A stretch of 64,000 nucleotides of DNA from Eremophila alpestris peregrina (taxonomy: Eukaryota > Chordata > Aves > Passeriformes > Alaudidae): NCBI GenBank assembly GCA_009792885.1, contig WMCF01000007.1:4566500-4630499 (forward strand), given 5' to 3'. The notes under the pieces were generated by a model. That model was not told the DNA's origin. It did no database searches and was given only the letters and a program-made list of their open reading frames with translations. The position numbers and the translations under genes were made by a program. How positions within the stretch are numbered: the first letter of the stretch is position 1; each line of letters opens with the position of its first letter. Positions 25,601 through 40,000 of the stretch are shown in pieces.

Positions 25601-28600
25601 GAAGGGCCTCCTTTGTCTCCACCGTCTCTGCTCAGGGAAACATGCTAAACACATTGCTCAATCTGGGGATGCTGTTGAGATGCTCTGGCCTGTGAAGTCA
25701 GGAGTAGGTCAGCACCCAAGTGAAGATTTCCATCCACTTGGTGTGCCTGCTACTCCTGGTAAGGCTTTGCAAGTACTCCCTGTCCAGTGGGGTGGTCCAG
25801 GCTGATGTGGGCAATCTTGAGAGCGCAAAGCAGGGGGTGAAACATCCACAGCACCAGGAAGGAGAGTAGAGGAAAAGGGTCCTGATGGACTGTCCCTTTC
25901 TCAGTGTTTATATGGCTCAAAGAAGGAGAAAATTATGGACAGCTGGGTGAATCTGAACAGATGTTCACAGGTGCCTGATATCACCTGAGTGGCCCTGGTC
26001 CAGCTGTGTGAAGTCAGCAGCTCACCTGGACTATAGGGATGTCCTAATTAGTCATGTGCTCACAAGGTGGTTTAACCAATTGAAACCCAGGATTTTAAGA
26101 TCTGTTTTAAAGCAAATACAGTATCTAACATAGTAGTCATTGTTAGTAGAAGGAGTTATTGAAAATAAATAAAAGGGGGAAGGAATTTTCTGTCTGGTTT
26201 AAAAATAGAAAAAAGAATTTAAAGGGAGCACATTCACCTGCTGTCCCTGAGGTGGGGAATTAAAAAGCTTTGAAGACACTAAACTTTGCTGCCATCATTG
26301 CTGGTTTATCACAATTACCCTGTTGGATAAAAAGAAATATCTTATTGGTGTTACTGATTGAAAAATCCTAGGCAGCTTGAAAGAAAAATTACAGTTTTGT
26401 GGGGAGCTGCAGAGAAGAAAAGTCACAGAGGGCTAAACAGCAGATAAAAGCAGGGAGAAGAAAATTAACTCCAAATCTCTGCAATCTTACATGTTCTAGA
26501 AAAAAGTTGATTTTACAAACAGTTATCTTCAGACCAAGTGTCAGCCTTGTAGGGAGTCCTCCTTTATGAGTATGAAAGTCAGGCAAGAGTAGGAGACCAA
26601 AAGAGAAGGGAAGCCAGCCAGCCTTTTAGTGAAATGAATAGATAATCTTGGGCATAGTGCTTCATGTGGTCAGGAGACAAGGTCGATAGGTGTCAGGTCT
26701 GCTCTGTTTTTATGAAAAGTGGAGACTTTAATTGTACTTAATGCATTTTCTTAGGAGGTCTAGCTGCAAGATATCTCCATCTTTAAGGAGATTGGGACAT
26801 ATCTCAACGTGGGGATGGAAGAACATAGGGCTCATTGGGCCATGAAGCTTTGCAGTGTTTCTCAAGGAAACGTGTGCTTAAGTATTCTCTGCTGGAAGCT
26901 TAGGGCAATTTTCAGTGGGCTTGCTTGATATAGACATATGTGTGAGGGTGTATATAGTGTTTTAAGTGCTGTATGAACAGGGGTTTTCCATTACTTTGAG
27001 TGGCCTTGATTCAACAAGGTACAGATACCTGCATGTGCTTATAGTAAGTTAAGTCTGAGTCTGGCGGGAGGACTCACATTTTTGAATATAGACAAGTCAT
27101 ATATTCTTGCATTTTCTTGACTGTTGTTAAGAGATTTACCAGAGGAATCTCTTCCTGGTTAATCCCAGATTGGGTCATCTGTGTCTAAACCAGGAGCCCT
27201 TTGAGACTTAACCTTGGGAATCCAAGACTAGTGTTCTTTGCATTTTTATTTTCATGTTTATTGTACTCTGAGAAATAAATAGCAGAAGAGCTTGCCCAGC
27301 TTTTGTAGGTGACTTCAAGAAAATATAAAGAGGAAGTATTAATTAATACTTCAATAAAAGTATGAAGAAAAAGTCTTAATTAATACTCTGTCAATAGAGA
27401 TAATGTCATAAAAAGTAGGCAACTTGACCTACAATCATTATGATTTCTTTCCTTGGGTAGGAATTAGTGGCTATTGTCTTGTCATTTCTTATTTATGGCA
27501 GTAGCTTGTAGCCTTTAGCTTATAGATTTCTTATTAATTCAAGGTCTTTGGTTTTGTTTCCAAGGTATTTTTTTATCGTTAGTTTGTCTTTGCTAGAGGT
27601 GTACGAATAAAGCTCCTCAGTGAAGCTGATGCCAAATAGCTGTTGGAAGCTCTGTAGGGACTTGCTTCTTGGCTGCCTTTCAAGTGCAGTATGGCTGTAA
27701 AATGTTTTAGTGTCAGAATCACTACATCTATCATTGTTCTGCTTTTCTCTGTCAATAACTAGTCTCATTCAGTGACATATTTGTTCTTAAAGGGGGAAAG
27801 CAGATTCATCTCTGTGCCAGCACATGAGTCTTTTCAATTTTTCTGCTCAGATAATCATTTGGCTTCAGGTTTCAGTGGTTACTTAAATTAATCCCAGTGA
27901 TGTCTTTCCAGTCTCTTCAATGTCTGTGTTGAGAGAAAGGCCGAAATATATCCTGTCTGTTGGGAACCACTAGACACCAATCATCTGGTGAGATGGAAGA
28001 AAAGTCAGCTGCAGTCTTCAGTGTTGACTTCAGTGTGATGAGTGGCTGGGGTAAAAAAGGAAATAATTTTGACAGAACTTTTCCTGCCACTTAGGACAAT
28101 ATTTAACAACTGGGATGCGTTATTTCAATTTTCCCTTTCTTTTTGTGCTGGGAGCACTTTTGCTTGCTGGCTTGCACACCCATTTGGGCCATTTATGCTG
28201 CCTCCTGTCCTGGTAACAATCCACTAGTGTGATGATCCTCACCTTACTTTAGCTTGCAGATTGCTGAGTTTCCAGTGAAAATACAGCAAATGTAAGTGGT
28301 GCTTTTCACTTTTATCTTTTTGTGGACCATTTGGAAAAGAGTACAAATCACTTGGGGACCTGCAGACCCCAAATTGAAAACTCCTGACCTCGCCAACCCC
28401 AGCATTTTACACCTCAATGTGCAGGTACCTATGCAGCTGAAGCTTGTGCTCTCCTACCAGTATGCTGCAGACTTAGCAAACTTTCCCTTCAAATAATTCA
28501 CAATTTATCATCTATGACAGCTACCCTGAGCCTCAGTGTTTGCTCTGCACCTTATTCTCTTTGTCTTTTCTTCAAGGACATCTGTGGTGGTAGCTTCTGG

Positions 28601-30800
28601 GGCAGCAGGGATGATTGGGAGTTTGACGACTGTGGGCTGGAAAACGGCCCGAGCACTGTTCCTTGCCTTTTGTTTGAGAGCACAAGTCTTCTGGGGCAGA
28701 GAATTTAGAGGCTCTGTCTCACTGGTGTGCTGGGCACTGCAGTGCTGAGCTGGGGCTAAAGTCCTTAGGTGCTCTCACAGTGAGAACCTTATATAATAAT
28801 ACACACATATGAGGTTACTTGTGAATGAGAGGTAATCTGTAAATAAGCAGCCAGGCAAAGAATTCTTGCTCAAAACCTGCCTGGATTTGCTTTACCTGTT
28901 TTCTCACCACTTGAGCAATAGTAATTAGTTTTTGTGGCAGTCCTCAGCTTGCTCCATGAATGAGTTGCATGCATAAGTCTTGAAGGCTTTAGTAGAGCTG
29001 TGGCGAGTTTGCAGTCACAGATACTTATATATGTTTGGCTTCAGTCTGGAGCCATCAATGTGTAATAGTTCATAAATGGCTATCCTTGCTTTATTTGCTT
29101 CAGTTGTTAACTAATAAAATGAGAGCAGGGCCCAATGGGTCAATAGGTGTAAGACGAGACATGTCCCAGTCTGTGGTCTTGTACTCTTGGTAGATGACAA
29201 GTTAACACTAGCTGAGATTGCACAGAAGGGAACAGGAGCCTCTCATGGTTCATTATTCTTTTAATAAATGGAAAGATAGTGATTCTTGTGGGACATTACC
29301 TCTAGCTTTTAGTACTGTATATGGCTTCTTGCAGGCTTGTTCTTTCCTAATTGTGGTTTAAAAAGATGAAATTTTGTCCTCAAGGCATCTCTGCATCTTC
29401 TACTGCAGCATGTTTGTCAGTGCAGTCCTTTTAAGGTTTGTCAGTCGGGTCTCTTTGTGGCAATGCCCAGAAGTACATCTGTGGAAGTGACCTACTCCTG
29501 TCCTGGAAAAGCAGAGGTGGAAAGAGAAGTGGTATCTTATGGGGTATCTTTCTTTTTCCTCCCTGAAACCACAGGTCTCAGTACTTCTGCAAGATGACTT
29601 AGGTTTCTTTCAGCCTTGGGCTCCTTGATTTTTCCCTGCATGTGTTTCAGTTGAACATAAATATATCTGAGTTAGTTTTGAAGTAGCCAGCTCAGGTGTG
29701 GTTTGCATTCTTCAACTCCAGCAATAATTATGGAGTTTCAGCAGTGTCTAAATCCCCTTGCTGCTCAGGGAGCCTGTGATGAGCTGCTGCAGTAAGAGAC
29801 TTGAGTTCCTAGATTAAAGCCAGCTCAGGCTTATCCAGACTGCAGTGCTGGGGTATGGTAACTCTCCTTTACAAACTGAGCTATTGCAGTGAATTCCTCA
29901 GGGCTTTTTGCTTCCTGCCTTTTGAATTTCTTTTTCTGTGAACTTAGCAAGTGTGGCTTTTACCTTTATCCATGACTGACCTTTTCTCAATGCTATCTTT
30001 CTGCTTAAAAGCTCATGCCAGCATGTAAGCTCTTGTCATCTTCTCCAGCAATGGCTTTGTGCCAGGATCACACCAGTCTGATGAAGTGCCCTGAACAGCC
30101 TATCCCTTCTCAGCCTACCTGCCTCCCTGCTTGCAGCATCACCATTCTTCTGTTGGCTCTGCTCCACCTGCTTCTACAAAATCCACCTTTTTGGAGACAT
30201 CTCGTCTCTTCTGATGGCTCCAGAAATTTCACTGGCTGCATTTGGTGCTAGCTGGGGCTGAGCCTTCAAAAGTTGGCTCTTGGAATGGATATGGTGATAC
30301 TATGCTTTGAAGTCAGACCATGTGTTTTGTAAAGAGCATGTTTTTGATCCTTAAACACATGAGATGGTTAAGGCAAGGCATGATGTCAAACAGTGTGGGA
30401 AAAATGGGGTGGAGAAAACAATCACTGGGACGTACTGGGGTAGATGTGGGAAGTGCTTGAGTTGATCTGTGCCAGTGCTGTCCCTAACTTGCCTTTTTTC
30501 TTTCTGTTTACACTTCATTGAGTAAAGCACAAGTCCATTTCCAGATGTTTGACTGCAGTACTATAGCCCTCCTTAAACTTAGCAGGAACTGAACTCCCCT
30601 CTGTACCTGCCCTGCCACAGTGATTTGAGCTGGTGTGGATCAGCACCAAGGAGGTCACACAGCCTTTGCTCTGATAGAAGAGCCCAAAATGAGCCATCTC
30701 AAAGGCAAAAACCTAACCTGGAGTGAGGAGAGAGAGTTCAGGATAAATTACTGTGGACCTGCTGCCTTATCTTCTCTGCATTATAGTCTTCAAAGAAATC
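22700..30800. other. STOX intron 1, repeat-poor part
   Basis: Open frames stay below about 100 codons. T/G-rich low-complexity sequence lies at 25,255-25,335. The palindrome pair at 27,333-27,388 has its own entry. No exon matching the expected second storkhead exon (with a QSQF..PLGE-type start) was seen in any frame. Confidence 0.55.
27333..27388. repeat. 20-bp perfect palindrome with a nearby imperfect copy
   Basis: GAAGTATTAATTAATACTTC (27,333-27,352) is a perfect palindrome. Its core recurs as AGTCTTAATTAATACT at 27,372-27,387 with one mismatch in symmetry. Both contain TTAATTAA, two overlapping TAATTA homeodomain cores. The pair could be a cluster of homeodomain sites, or just AT-rich duplication. 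Confidence 0.8.
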
Positions 30801-30806
30801 CGTGTG

Positions 30807-30915
30807 GAATCATAAGATAACTTTTGTAGGAAGAGACCTCCAGGGGTCTCTGGTCTGACCTCCTGCTTACAGCCATGACACTGGGTAAATTGTTCCCATC
30901 ATCTAACCTGTAATG
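30807..30915 (-). mobile_element. Older CR1 fragment, minus strand
   Basis: GGAATCATAAGATAACTTTT followed by GTAGGAAGAGACCTCCAGGG, then CTGGTCTGACCTCCTGCTTA, follows the complement of a CR1 3' end (AGAATCATAGAAT..TTGGAAGAGACCTC..GGTCCAACCTCCTGC). Similarity fades after about 30,915, so the right boundary is uncertain. The divergence suggests an old insertion. Confidence 0.65.
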
Positions 30916-33900
30916 CCCTGCTGAATACAGCAGCAGCCAGCAGCAGGTCTGGTGGATCTTGTGGATGATTTCCCCAATTCCCACATAGTTTGCTGTGGAC
31001 AGGTCCTTTTGGAACCTTGGCTCCTGCCTAACAGGTTCCCCTGGTCTTTCTGCCTCCAGTTGCTCTACGTAATGGGGGACCCGGGAGCACCCAGTGCTGT
31101 CTGGCTGTCTCTTCCACCCACACTGTTTGGACACTGGCTTTCTTGAGGCAATTGGGATACCTTTTTGAATGCACAGCTCTGAACAAGATTAGGCAGCTGT
31201 TGCCTTTAGTTGAAATGTGTTTGTCTAAAAAAAGAAGTGTAACTTCTTCCCCAGCCTGCCTCAGATATATTTCTGTGTTTTGACAGATCCTTAAGGTGAT
31301 TGACAGACCTATGGCTGCCAGCAGCTTTTTATAGGAGCTTTTCTTACCCTGCTTGTCTTGGGAAAGACTTTTTTTTTTTTGAACCACCTAATCCATGGTT
31401 TAAACTTTTTTTTTTGAAGTCTGAACAATAGCTGCTTTAGGTAATCTTGATAGATCTTTTGAACTGTCCAGTAACGCTGCCCTTTCTTTAATTTCAAATC
31501 CTGAGAATTTAGATTGTAATGACTTGGTGACTGGAAGTTACGGAACACAAATCATCAAGTGCTTTTTCTTCCACTCAGAACCTAATTTTCCCACTTCTTG
31601 TGTGACTTTTCTGTCTGCAGTTGACTTGCTCCTTGAGCAACCAGTCATTTTACTCAGCTCATTAAATCATGCTTTTCATGAGTTTAGACTCTCAAACTAC
31701 TCTTAGACAACATTTCCTTCTTATCTCTTTACTTTATTCTTACCTCAGTTGTGACAGAAAGCACTTAATGGAGGCTGCAGGCCATGAAGTTGGTCTCAGA
31801 ATAGAGAGGAGGAGGAGACATTGACCATTCATACTTTTTTTAGTGTTTCTGCAGTCTGACAGATAACCTGTGAAAATGTGGTTCTTTGACTTGCAGAGAA
31901 TTAATTGTTTGAATAAATGACTTACCAAAAAAACCCAAAACAAACAAACAAAAAAAAAAAACCCTAGGTATATATTTTTGCAGGGTAACATCAGTAAACC
32001 CTAAGCAAACATACAAAGTTTGTGAGTGTTTTGGCTCATCTGTTGGAATTTCTAGTACAACAGATCTATTAATCTGCTCCTGGTGAGATTAGCTGTGTTC
32101 AGTGTGCCTGGTCAGTGGATTTGCGTATTGGCACCACAGCAGGTCTGAAAGGGGTCTTGCTAAAAGTAGATGGATGACCCTTGTGCTTTTAGAAGCTGTC
32201 ACTTAAACCCTGGTGGGTTATTGGAAGAGGCAGGCTTGGGAACTAGAGAACTTCCCATCTTGTCTCACCAGAAAGATCAAACTTTTATTTCCATCAGTGG
32301 GAATTTGCTACTTATAGAAGGAGTTAGAAGGTATTTTCAGTGAAATAACAAATAGAGATTCCTCAAGCTAAGAGGAACACAGGAGAAAAAGAATATATGA
32401 AACGTAGACTTTGCACTTTGATGCTTTCTTTAATAGCCATTTCCTCACTTTTCTATTATCTTTTGCACAAACTGTAGCTTTCTTTGTGGTGCTGTAAGTG
32501 GATTATAGAAGGAATGATGGAATAAAATCAAGCAATTCTCTGCTCATATGTCCTAGTTACTCTGTTTTACAGTTAAACAGTTGAGAAGTTTGTATGTGCA
32601 AGCAGCATTTGCTGCCAACTGAGCAAGATTGTAAACCTTTTCTGATGGTGTAACTCATACAAAACACACGGCCCAAAGCATTGCTAGAAATGTGATATAG
32701 TGGCATTTGCAAGCCCGGGCAAATATACACAAGATTTGCTACATTTCTAAATGTAGAATCCAGAGCTGCCTGTCTGACTAATACATTGGTGAGGGCATGC
32801 CTGACTTTATTAGATAGGAGTCTGTGTTTTGGCTTTATTAGATGGCTTTTTTTTTTTTTTTTCTGAGTAGCTAGCAGTGTCTGGGCAAGATATCTCACAC
32901 TCTTAGCTCCTGACTTCTTGAAAGTAAAAGCATCATTCTGTTTCTTTGGAAATTTGCAAAATTTATTACTGTGCATTGGAAACAAGGAGGGGGAAATATA
33001 CATTAAAAGGATTATTGTTGATGCAGTTTGTATTTCCTTCTTTCAGTCCTCTTGCCACTCATTTAAATAACTTCCTTCCCCATTCTATGTTTGTGTTGGA
33101 TGTCAGGTTGTCTGTTATTGTTTGTGCTGGTGGCCTGGGCACCCACATTCCTGGCACTCATGACCAGGAGTTCGTGCTGATGACTGGACAATGCTGAGAA
33201 TGCAGATACACAACAAAAGCAATTAAAATGTCTCTTTTCTTTTAAAGAACACGTTTGTTAGGCATATTTAAAGGCAAGGGTGTGAATCACCTTCATAACT
33301 ACAGTTAGGTTTATTTTTTTCTTTGAAGGTCACAGCTTTTCCATTGCAGGAGTTCTAGTATTTATTCTGGCTGACCAGACAACTGGACCAAAGGTTTTTG
33401 CTCAGCCTTCTTTAGGCAGCAAAATACTTGGATATTTTCTGTCTGAAGAATAAGAACATACTTGAGAACATACTCAAGTTGATAACAAAAAGATAAATAG
33501 AATAGAAATAAATAGAACAAAGGCAGGAACTTAAGCTTCCTCTTTCATTATTTGAAACTTATTGTTTTGTCAGTTCAGTTTGAACTTAATGTATGCTTAG
33601 GAGTTTTTTTTCCAATAAACTGATGGTTTAAGAAATAGATAATAAAATGGAGGGTGGTAGAATACCAATTTTAAAAAGCCAGAAAACTAGCAAAGATGCA
33701 AGGACAAGTATTCTGGAGATTTGCAGAATCATTTTTGTAGCTGTATTGTGGAAGCTGACTGAATTATGAGTCCTGGGAGAAAATGAGTTGAGCAATTATG
33801 TTTTTCTGTTTGGGTTTTTTTTTCTGACGTAAGGATTTGGGACCATCAGATTAAATTTTTAGGAAGTAAGTCTGAAACAAACAAAAGAGCTGTATTTTCA

Positions 33901-36900
33901 GAAAACATAATAAAACAATGAATAAGCAATGTCTTAGACTTCTTGTATCCTCCATATCTTACATGAAAGATTTCTCATAAAAGCCCTAAACAACAGAACA
34001 ACTTTTCCCTCCCCAAACCTGAAACGTTTCTCTTCAGAAGTAAACGGATACATTCACAGAAGAAAAATTTGGCATGCACAAGAACTCCTTTGTGTGCTGC
34101 CAGACCATTCTTGGCTCCCTCTTGACTAATTTGGAGCTTTTGTAGCCACAGGTGGCTCCCAGCAGAGCTCACAGGAGCTGTGTGTGGAGATGCTCCTTGT
34201 TCTGCTCTGTGTTGTGCCAGCGAGTCTCAAGGACCGGGGTGAGTCCCTGGCCTGCAGTCTCAGAGCTGTGTGAGTTTGTCTTGGCTGAGAGGTGGGCAGT
34301 AGGTATAGGAGACAGGGGCCTCTCCTTCATGAAACCCAAAGCAGGGCTGCATGGAGCAGAAGATGCCAGCCTGGAAATGCTGGTTTGAATTCCCATTGTG
34401 GGTTGAAGGGGGTCAGTGCACTGGAATGCCGCCTATTATATGATCTTCCTCCTACTTTTACAGACGCATCATTTTCTGCGTCTGGTAATTTGCTTCAAGG
34501 ACCAGAAAAGTGAGTTTAAGGAATTTGCCCCCATTGCTGAAAGAAAAACCCTGGGGACCTCCCAGGAGCTCATTATAGAGTTGTAAGGACCTACATGGAG
34601 CCAGGGGTTCTTGGCGTCAGAGGCTCCTTACAAAAGAGGATATTTGCTTCAGTATTGATTTCAAAATGGGCTGTTTTATTTAAAAATGCTGAGCTTGGAA
34701 CAAACTGAGTTCAGCACATTAGTGGTTTTTGGGTCCTGATCTCTTCAAATGCCAGAAGAGGAGATGAAATGCTTCTTCACAGGGATACTTACAATGACAG
34801 CCATGTTTACTCATGTGAATATTTTCCATAGCGTGACCATGAATTACAAACATTTGCAATAACATGCAAGTCTAGGGAAGTGTAGAGAATTCTGTTGTCA
34901 CATCTGATGAATAGCATGAGCAAGACAAGGATAACAGTTCATTAACACCTCCAATAAAAGCAAAAAATACATTATTGCTACCTGTGTGATGTGAAACTAT
35001 TTGACAGTTGGAAGTATACTTGCTGAACTTCTGTGGAATACAGAATCTCACACAGGGTCTCATGTAGGATTTTTGCTCATTTCTGATTGCTGCTGAGGAT
35101 TTTTTTTTTTTTTTTTTTTTTTTTTGTTTAGTGGGGTTTTCTTCTTTTTTTTTAAATTTTTTAAAAAAATTTTTCCTGCTTGAACAATGCAGCATGGCAA
35201 ATGACATGGCATGAAACAGTCATAGTGGGCTTTTTTTGTGGTCATGTCACTCCTTAAGACTGGATCAGCCAGTAAGAAGGACTGCCCAGTTTTAGCTTGT
35301 TGTATAGTGCTGTGTGCAACATGTAGGAGGGAGGACAGAAGTAGCTGGGCTCTCTGTAAGTGATGTATTTCCAAGCAGCAAGATGCTCACTTGAGAGAGG
35401 CCTTTCTTGTGCTATCTCATGTGATGGTTTGAGAAGCAGTTACTTGGAAATCTTCCTCTGCCCAAATCTGCTCAAGGACTGGTTGAACAGGATGTGCTGA
35501 GCTGAAGCAAGAGCTTGTCAGTGTGCTCCTGGGACTTACCTAGAGCAGACACAACCTATGATGGTGTCTCCCCTAAAAATTGCTTTGCTTTGCCAGCCCT
35601 AGAGAAAACAAACAGCTGAGCCATGCATATCCAAAAATGCCAGGTATGGTGGAGACAGAGGAAGGGCTCACTTCCACAGGTTGGGGAGCAAGGTCTAGCC
35701 CATGTTGGGTGTTGGCAATTTGTTGGGGTAGTGAGAGGGGAAGCTGAGCATGTTAGGGACTGCACTCCTAGTCACTGTGCTTGTGTGCAAGACAGACTGA
35801 TGGCAGCTTTAGGAACAAGGCTTGCAGATGTTGGTGTTGCAGACTGAGGAGAAAGAAGAAAGTTTGGAATGTTTAGTCCTTAGCGGTAGTTTTTCCTTTG
35901 CTGCAGTGGCTTCAGCATTATTCAATTTTTTTCTAAAAATCTTTACTTGTACCTGCTAGTGTGGCTCAGCCAGACCAAGTCCTACAGTTGTGAGGTACCT
36001 TGTGAAATGCTAGATCCTAGGAGAAATCTTTAAATCCCATGGGTGCTTTGGAATAACCACTCCCTTGTGCTTCAGTCTGCTGGGCAGTGCACCAAACAGA
36101 TTGTTGCCAGAACATTGCACCGATACCTGCAAACATGAAGTAAGAATGCATATTAAGGAGGATTTATGCTGCAGCTGCATGCAAGGAAATCTGGTCTTCA
36201 AGCTTAAGAAAACTAGAACTTTCAGAAGCCAATCCTAATATCAGAACTTAGTTCTTTGTGTGATCTGGCTGGCCCAGCCAACCAGACTGGTGGCCAAGAG
36301 ACATCATTACTGTATGGATTATGTCTGGTGTTAGAGTTATGGAGAACAGAGGGAAGAGAGAATGGATACAAAGAAATTGGACAGAAGAAGTAAAAGTGAA
36401 GACAACATCTGGGTTATAGATTCATTTAGAGAGGAAATCCAATGTCATCCTGTGGTTTGTGTACATGTACGTGTGTATATTGTGCTGTGGTGGTGGCAGT
36501 ATGTTCTGATTGTGGCTGGGATTTCAGGGCTTTGGCCTTCGTGTAAGCAGAATGTCAAAAAGATTCTCTGTCTAGAAGATTTAGAAGTAATCTGTAAGCA
36601 TAATGTGATATTGGATATAGAGTATTTATTGATCAAAATGTGAACAGAATAGGCAAGAGCGGCTTCTTGAGGAGGTGGATTTTATCACCTGTATTTTGGA
36701 TTCCCATTCTTCTCTTCTTCCAAACTATCCCATTAAAAAGCCCAGATGAGGTGAGGTGTATGAGTGTGGAATCCAGTGGGTTTCCTTGCCATTGTGTAAG
36801 GTTGCTTTTTTGCATATTTTGGAGGATTTATCCCTGTGGTGTTCTGTTATGGTACTTGCTCTTCACTTCTAAAACAGTGGCAGAATGTTGTAAAATCAGG

Positions 36901-37010
36901 TCTTTATCTTTGCTGCGGGTAAACTTTATTAGAGAGCAGCACTCTAACCTGCATCTTCACTTGCATTGAACTACACAAACGCAGTGGTTTTGCCCTCTCT
37001 TGCTTCTCTT
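30916..37010. other. STOX intron 1, middle part with homopolymers
   Basis: T16 lies at 32,847-32,862 and an A/C-rich block (AAAC repeats and A11) at about 31,924-31,965. A T26 run at 35,100-35,125 is followed by T/A low complexity to 35,176. Short T runs at 31,367-31,380 and 31,406-31,416 create Lys-rich frames on the minus strand that are not genes. No exon or other element was recognised. Confidence 0.55.
35100..35176. repeat. T26 tract and T/A low-complexity block
   Basis: T26 (35,100-35,125) is followed by GTTTAGTGGGG, then T9 and an AAATTTTTTAAAAAAATTTTT-like block (35,146-35,175). No element body was recognised on either side. Confidence 0.9.
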
Positions 37011-37013
37011 ACA

Positions 37014-37063
37014 GGTTGGACTTGATCTTGGAGGTCTTCTCCAACCTAATTGATTCTATGATG
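37014..37063 (+). mobile_element. CR1 3'-end remnant, plus strand
   Basis: About 50 bases survive: GGTTGGACTTGATCTTGGAG, then GTCTTCTCCAACCTAATTGA, ending in the diagnostic TGATTCTATGATGG tail. This is the extreme 3' end of a severely 5'-truncated CR1 insertion. Confidence 0.8.
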
Positions 37064-40000
37064 GCTTTGTCCAGCTTATTAGTTGCCTTCTGGGAGGGAA
37101 GGTATGCGTGTCTTACTGGATGACTGGTAAAGCCTAACTCACTTTGCTCTAAGCTATTTCTTGGGTTTATGTTACAAAAAGTAAACCCCTTTGATGCAGT
37201 GCAGAACAGAGGGTCAGCTATTACAGGTGTAATTATCCCAGTGAAGAATGCAGGGTGGGTAAGTGCTGCTGTCAGGCTGGGCTGTGTTTTAGACCTATCT
37301 GACAGGTAAAGAAGGCTAAGAAATAGCTGTATTTTTCTCCCATGACCTTGTTTAAAGGTGACATAGGACCTTACTCCTCCTCCTTTTTCTCTCCTGCAAA
37401 ATACACATATTTTGTTTAAAGTGCTGATCCCACAGTCCTGTGAGCAGTTTCAGCTCAACAAGGAATGCTTGATGTAATCTTTTGAAATTAGGCATGTAGG
37501 TGTGTTGGGCTTATTAGCCTGCTAGTGGCCATTTAGCTATTTTATCTCAGTTATAATTAAAAGAGTGTTACCAGGAAAGGAGGAAGAGGAGGTGGGTCAG
37601 GAATCTGAAGCTGGATCCAAGGCAGGATGTGTTTGGGCCTGTGGATGGGAAATGTCTGGCAAAGATGTGCCCGTAAGTGTCTTCTAGCTGTCAGACTACC
37701 TTTATGCTGAAAAAGGAAGATTTTGGTTCCAAAACATTCATTTTGCACTGTTATTTGAAGAGGTTTCTTGCCCCTTGGCACAAACTTCTGCATAACTCTC
37801 CTCAAATCACCCCCATTAATGCACAGGGTGTTTTGGTCAAACTGAGATAAAGCATTTTCCTCCAATAAAATTATTTGTTTTCCCATACAGAGAGATGACA
37901 AGGTGCTTGGAATTTAAATACACCTGCAAAGTGTAGCTATTTAATTTAAAGTATTTTGTTTCAAGATCTCACACAGACCATATCTTTCCTTGTGAATTGT
38001 GACTGACTGTTCAGGCCTCAGGAAAACAAACTGTGTTTTTGTTTCACTCTTCTTCATCTACAAAATGAAAATAAAGTTGAAGCCTTGTTGCATGTCCTTC
38101 TACTGTTATGGCATTCCCTTGGAGTGAATTTGACAGGGATGTGGATGGAGAGCTGTTGAAAATGGCTGGTGCTCTCTAGCTCACTGTTAATAGACCCCTG
38201 GAGGATCTGCAACTAAGCCAGCTCAGAATTGCACTAACAGACTGGGAAATCCCTTCTGTCTAAATTAGTGCATTTGGAGTGATGAAAGTTAGTTTGTAGG
38301 GGTAAAACGACCACCCCTTTAAAAGTAGCTGGTAGTGTCATTAAGGGAATGGTGTTGTAGCATCCAGTAGTGATGAGGAAGATAAACCAAAGCTGTCCTT
38401 GCAGAGAATATGCACAACAGTCCTCTTTGCTGTGCAGGAAAACAGACAGCCTTGTGTTACTTGTGATGGCCAGACAGGGCCTTGTGCCAGAAATTAGTGA
38501 CAGTTTAAAGAACCAAATTTTGCTTATGAATGGGGCAATAATTGTGTAAATGAGATTTTTGAATTGTTTTAAAAATTATTTTAACAAGTGCCAAGTGAAT
38601 ACTTTTCTTCTAATGAAATTGAGGACTGAGCTGTTTCTGGTAGAAAATGACACCCTATTTCTCTATGGAGGGGGTGCAGACAGAGTGAAAAACCCATAAA
38701 GATGAGACCATTGGCAGGTTTCTGGTGAGGAAGGAAACTCACTGTAGGTGTTGTCAAGGAAGGGGTGCTGCTTCTCATAACCTAGAGGAAAGGGTGTGAA
38801 ATGTGGTAATAATTGTAGGAAATAATTGTCATCGTTTTTCTGGCTGGACTGCGCCCTACACAGCAAAGGGAAATAAACACAGATCTCTCTGAATCTTGTT
38901 ACTGTGCTGGCTTAGTTCTGTGGTGCAGTAAGAAAGGAAATCATGAAGTATAAAGGATCTTGGCAGGCTTTGGTTTTCCTCTGCAGAAGGGTGGGAAGGT
39001 GAGCAGAGTTTAACTGTACCCTGTAAAATGTGTATGTTTGGTCTGAAGTATTTCAGGCTCAGGCAGAAGGTAAAACACCTGTATAAACTCCTGACTTGTG
39101 CCTGTGGGTTATGTCTTTTTGGAGTTCTGATATCAATGATAGGTAAAAGTTCTGGAGTTTATCCTCTGTCTTCCCTACAGTCTTTCTGCTGTGCATGAGG
39201 AAACTTTGATTTATCTTCACATCTTTTCTGTCTCAACACCCTTTCTTGGCCAGGCCACTGTGACCTTTTGCCATCTGTGTTTGACCAATTTGCTTTCAAC
39301 TCTCCTCTTTCCTTATCCCCTGATCCTCACTGACCTCTCCAGATGTCCTGCTGGCCTTTGGTTCAATTCTCCCTGCCCCTTTTCTGGGCTGTCCTGCAGA
39401 TTCCTGTTGGCTCTGACCAGTTGAGTCCCTTGCCTGCTGTATACCAGCTGCTCCATGGTCTTTACTATCCTTTCCATATTGCTCACCTACTCTTCTTTGT
39501 TCATTGCTTCCCACTCAGCCTTTCATTGCCTTTCCCTTGACTCTCCTCTTAGTAGCTTACTGGTGGCACGAGCCACTTCCTTACCCTCTCTCCCAAACAC
39601 CTTTTCTCAATCCCTTCACAATTTTTGCCTGCCCTATCCCTTTTGGACACACAGTGAGCAGTTGTTCAGTCTCTTGCTCACCCCTTGCGTCCAGACTGTG
39701 TGCAAAATCTGCAGCTACAGACTTTCGAGGAAATCTAATTCCATTTTTACGAGCTCCAACCTTTGCAGGCTGTAATTACCTCTTGCCATCATCACTGAGA
39801 CCTCTTTCCTGCAACTCACCTGCAGGCATGCACACACACACCTGTACATATACCCTGTCCCTGTTCCCCCAGGTCCTTAGCCTGTGCCACCATTGGCTCA
39901 CCTGCACTGGATACTTGCTGTCGCTGCCCCTTGGCACCAGTCCTTCAGCTGCTCCAGGCTCTACCTCATTTTCTTCCTCTCTGCCAGGTATTGTTACCTT

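Noticed and set aside
34872..35374. Lys-rich minus-strand frames across the T26 tract
   Set aside because: They are created by the homopolymer reading as poly-Lys.
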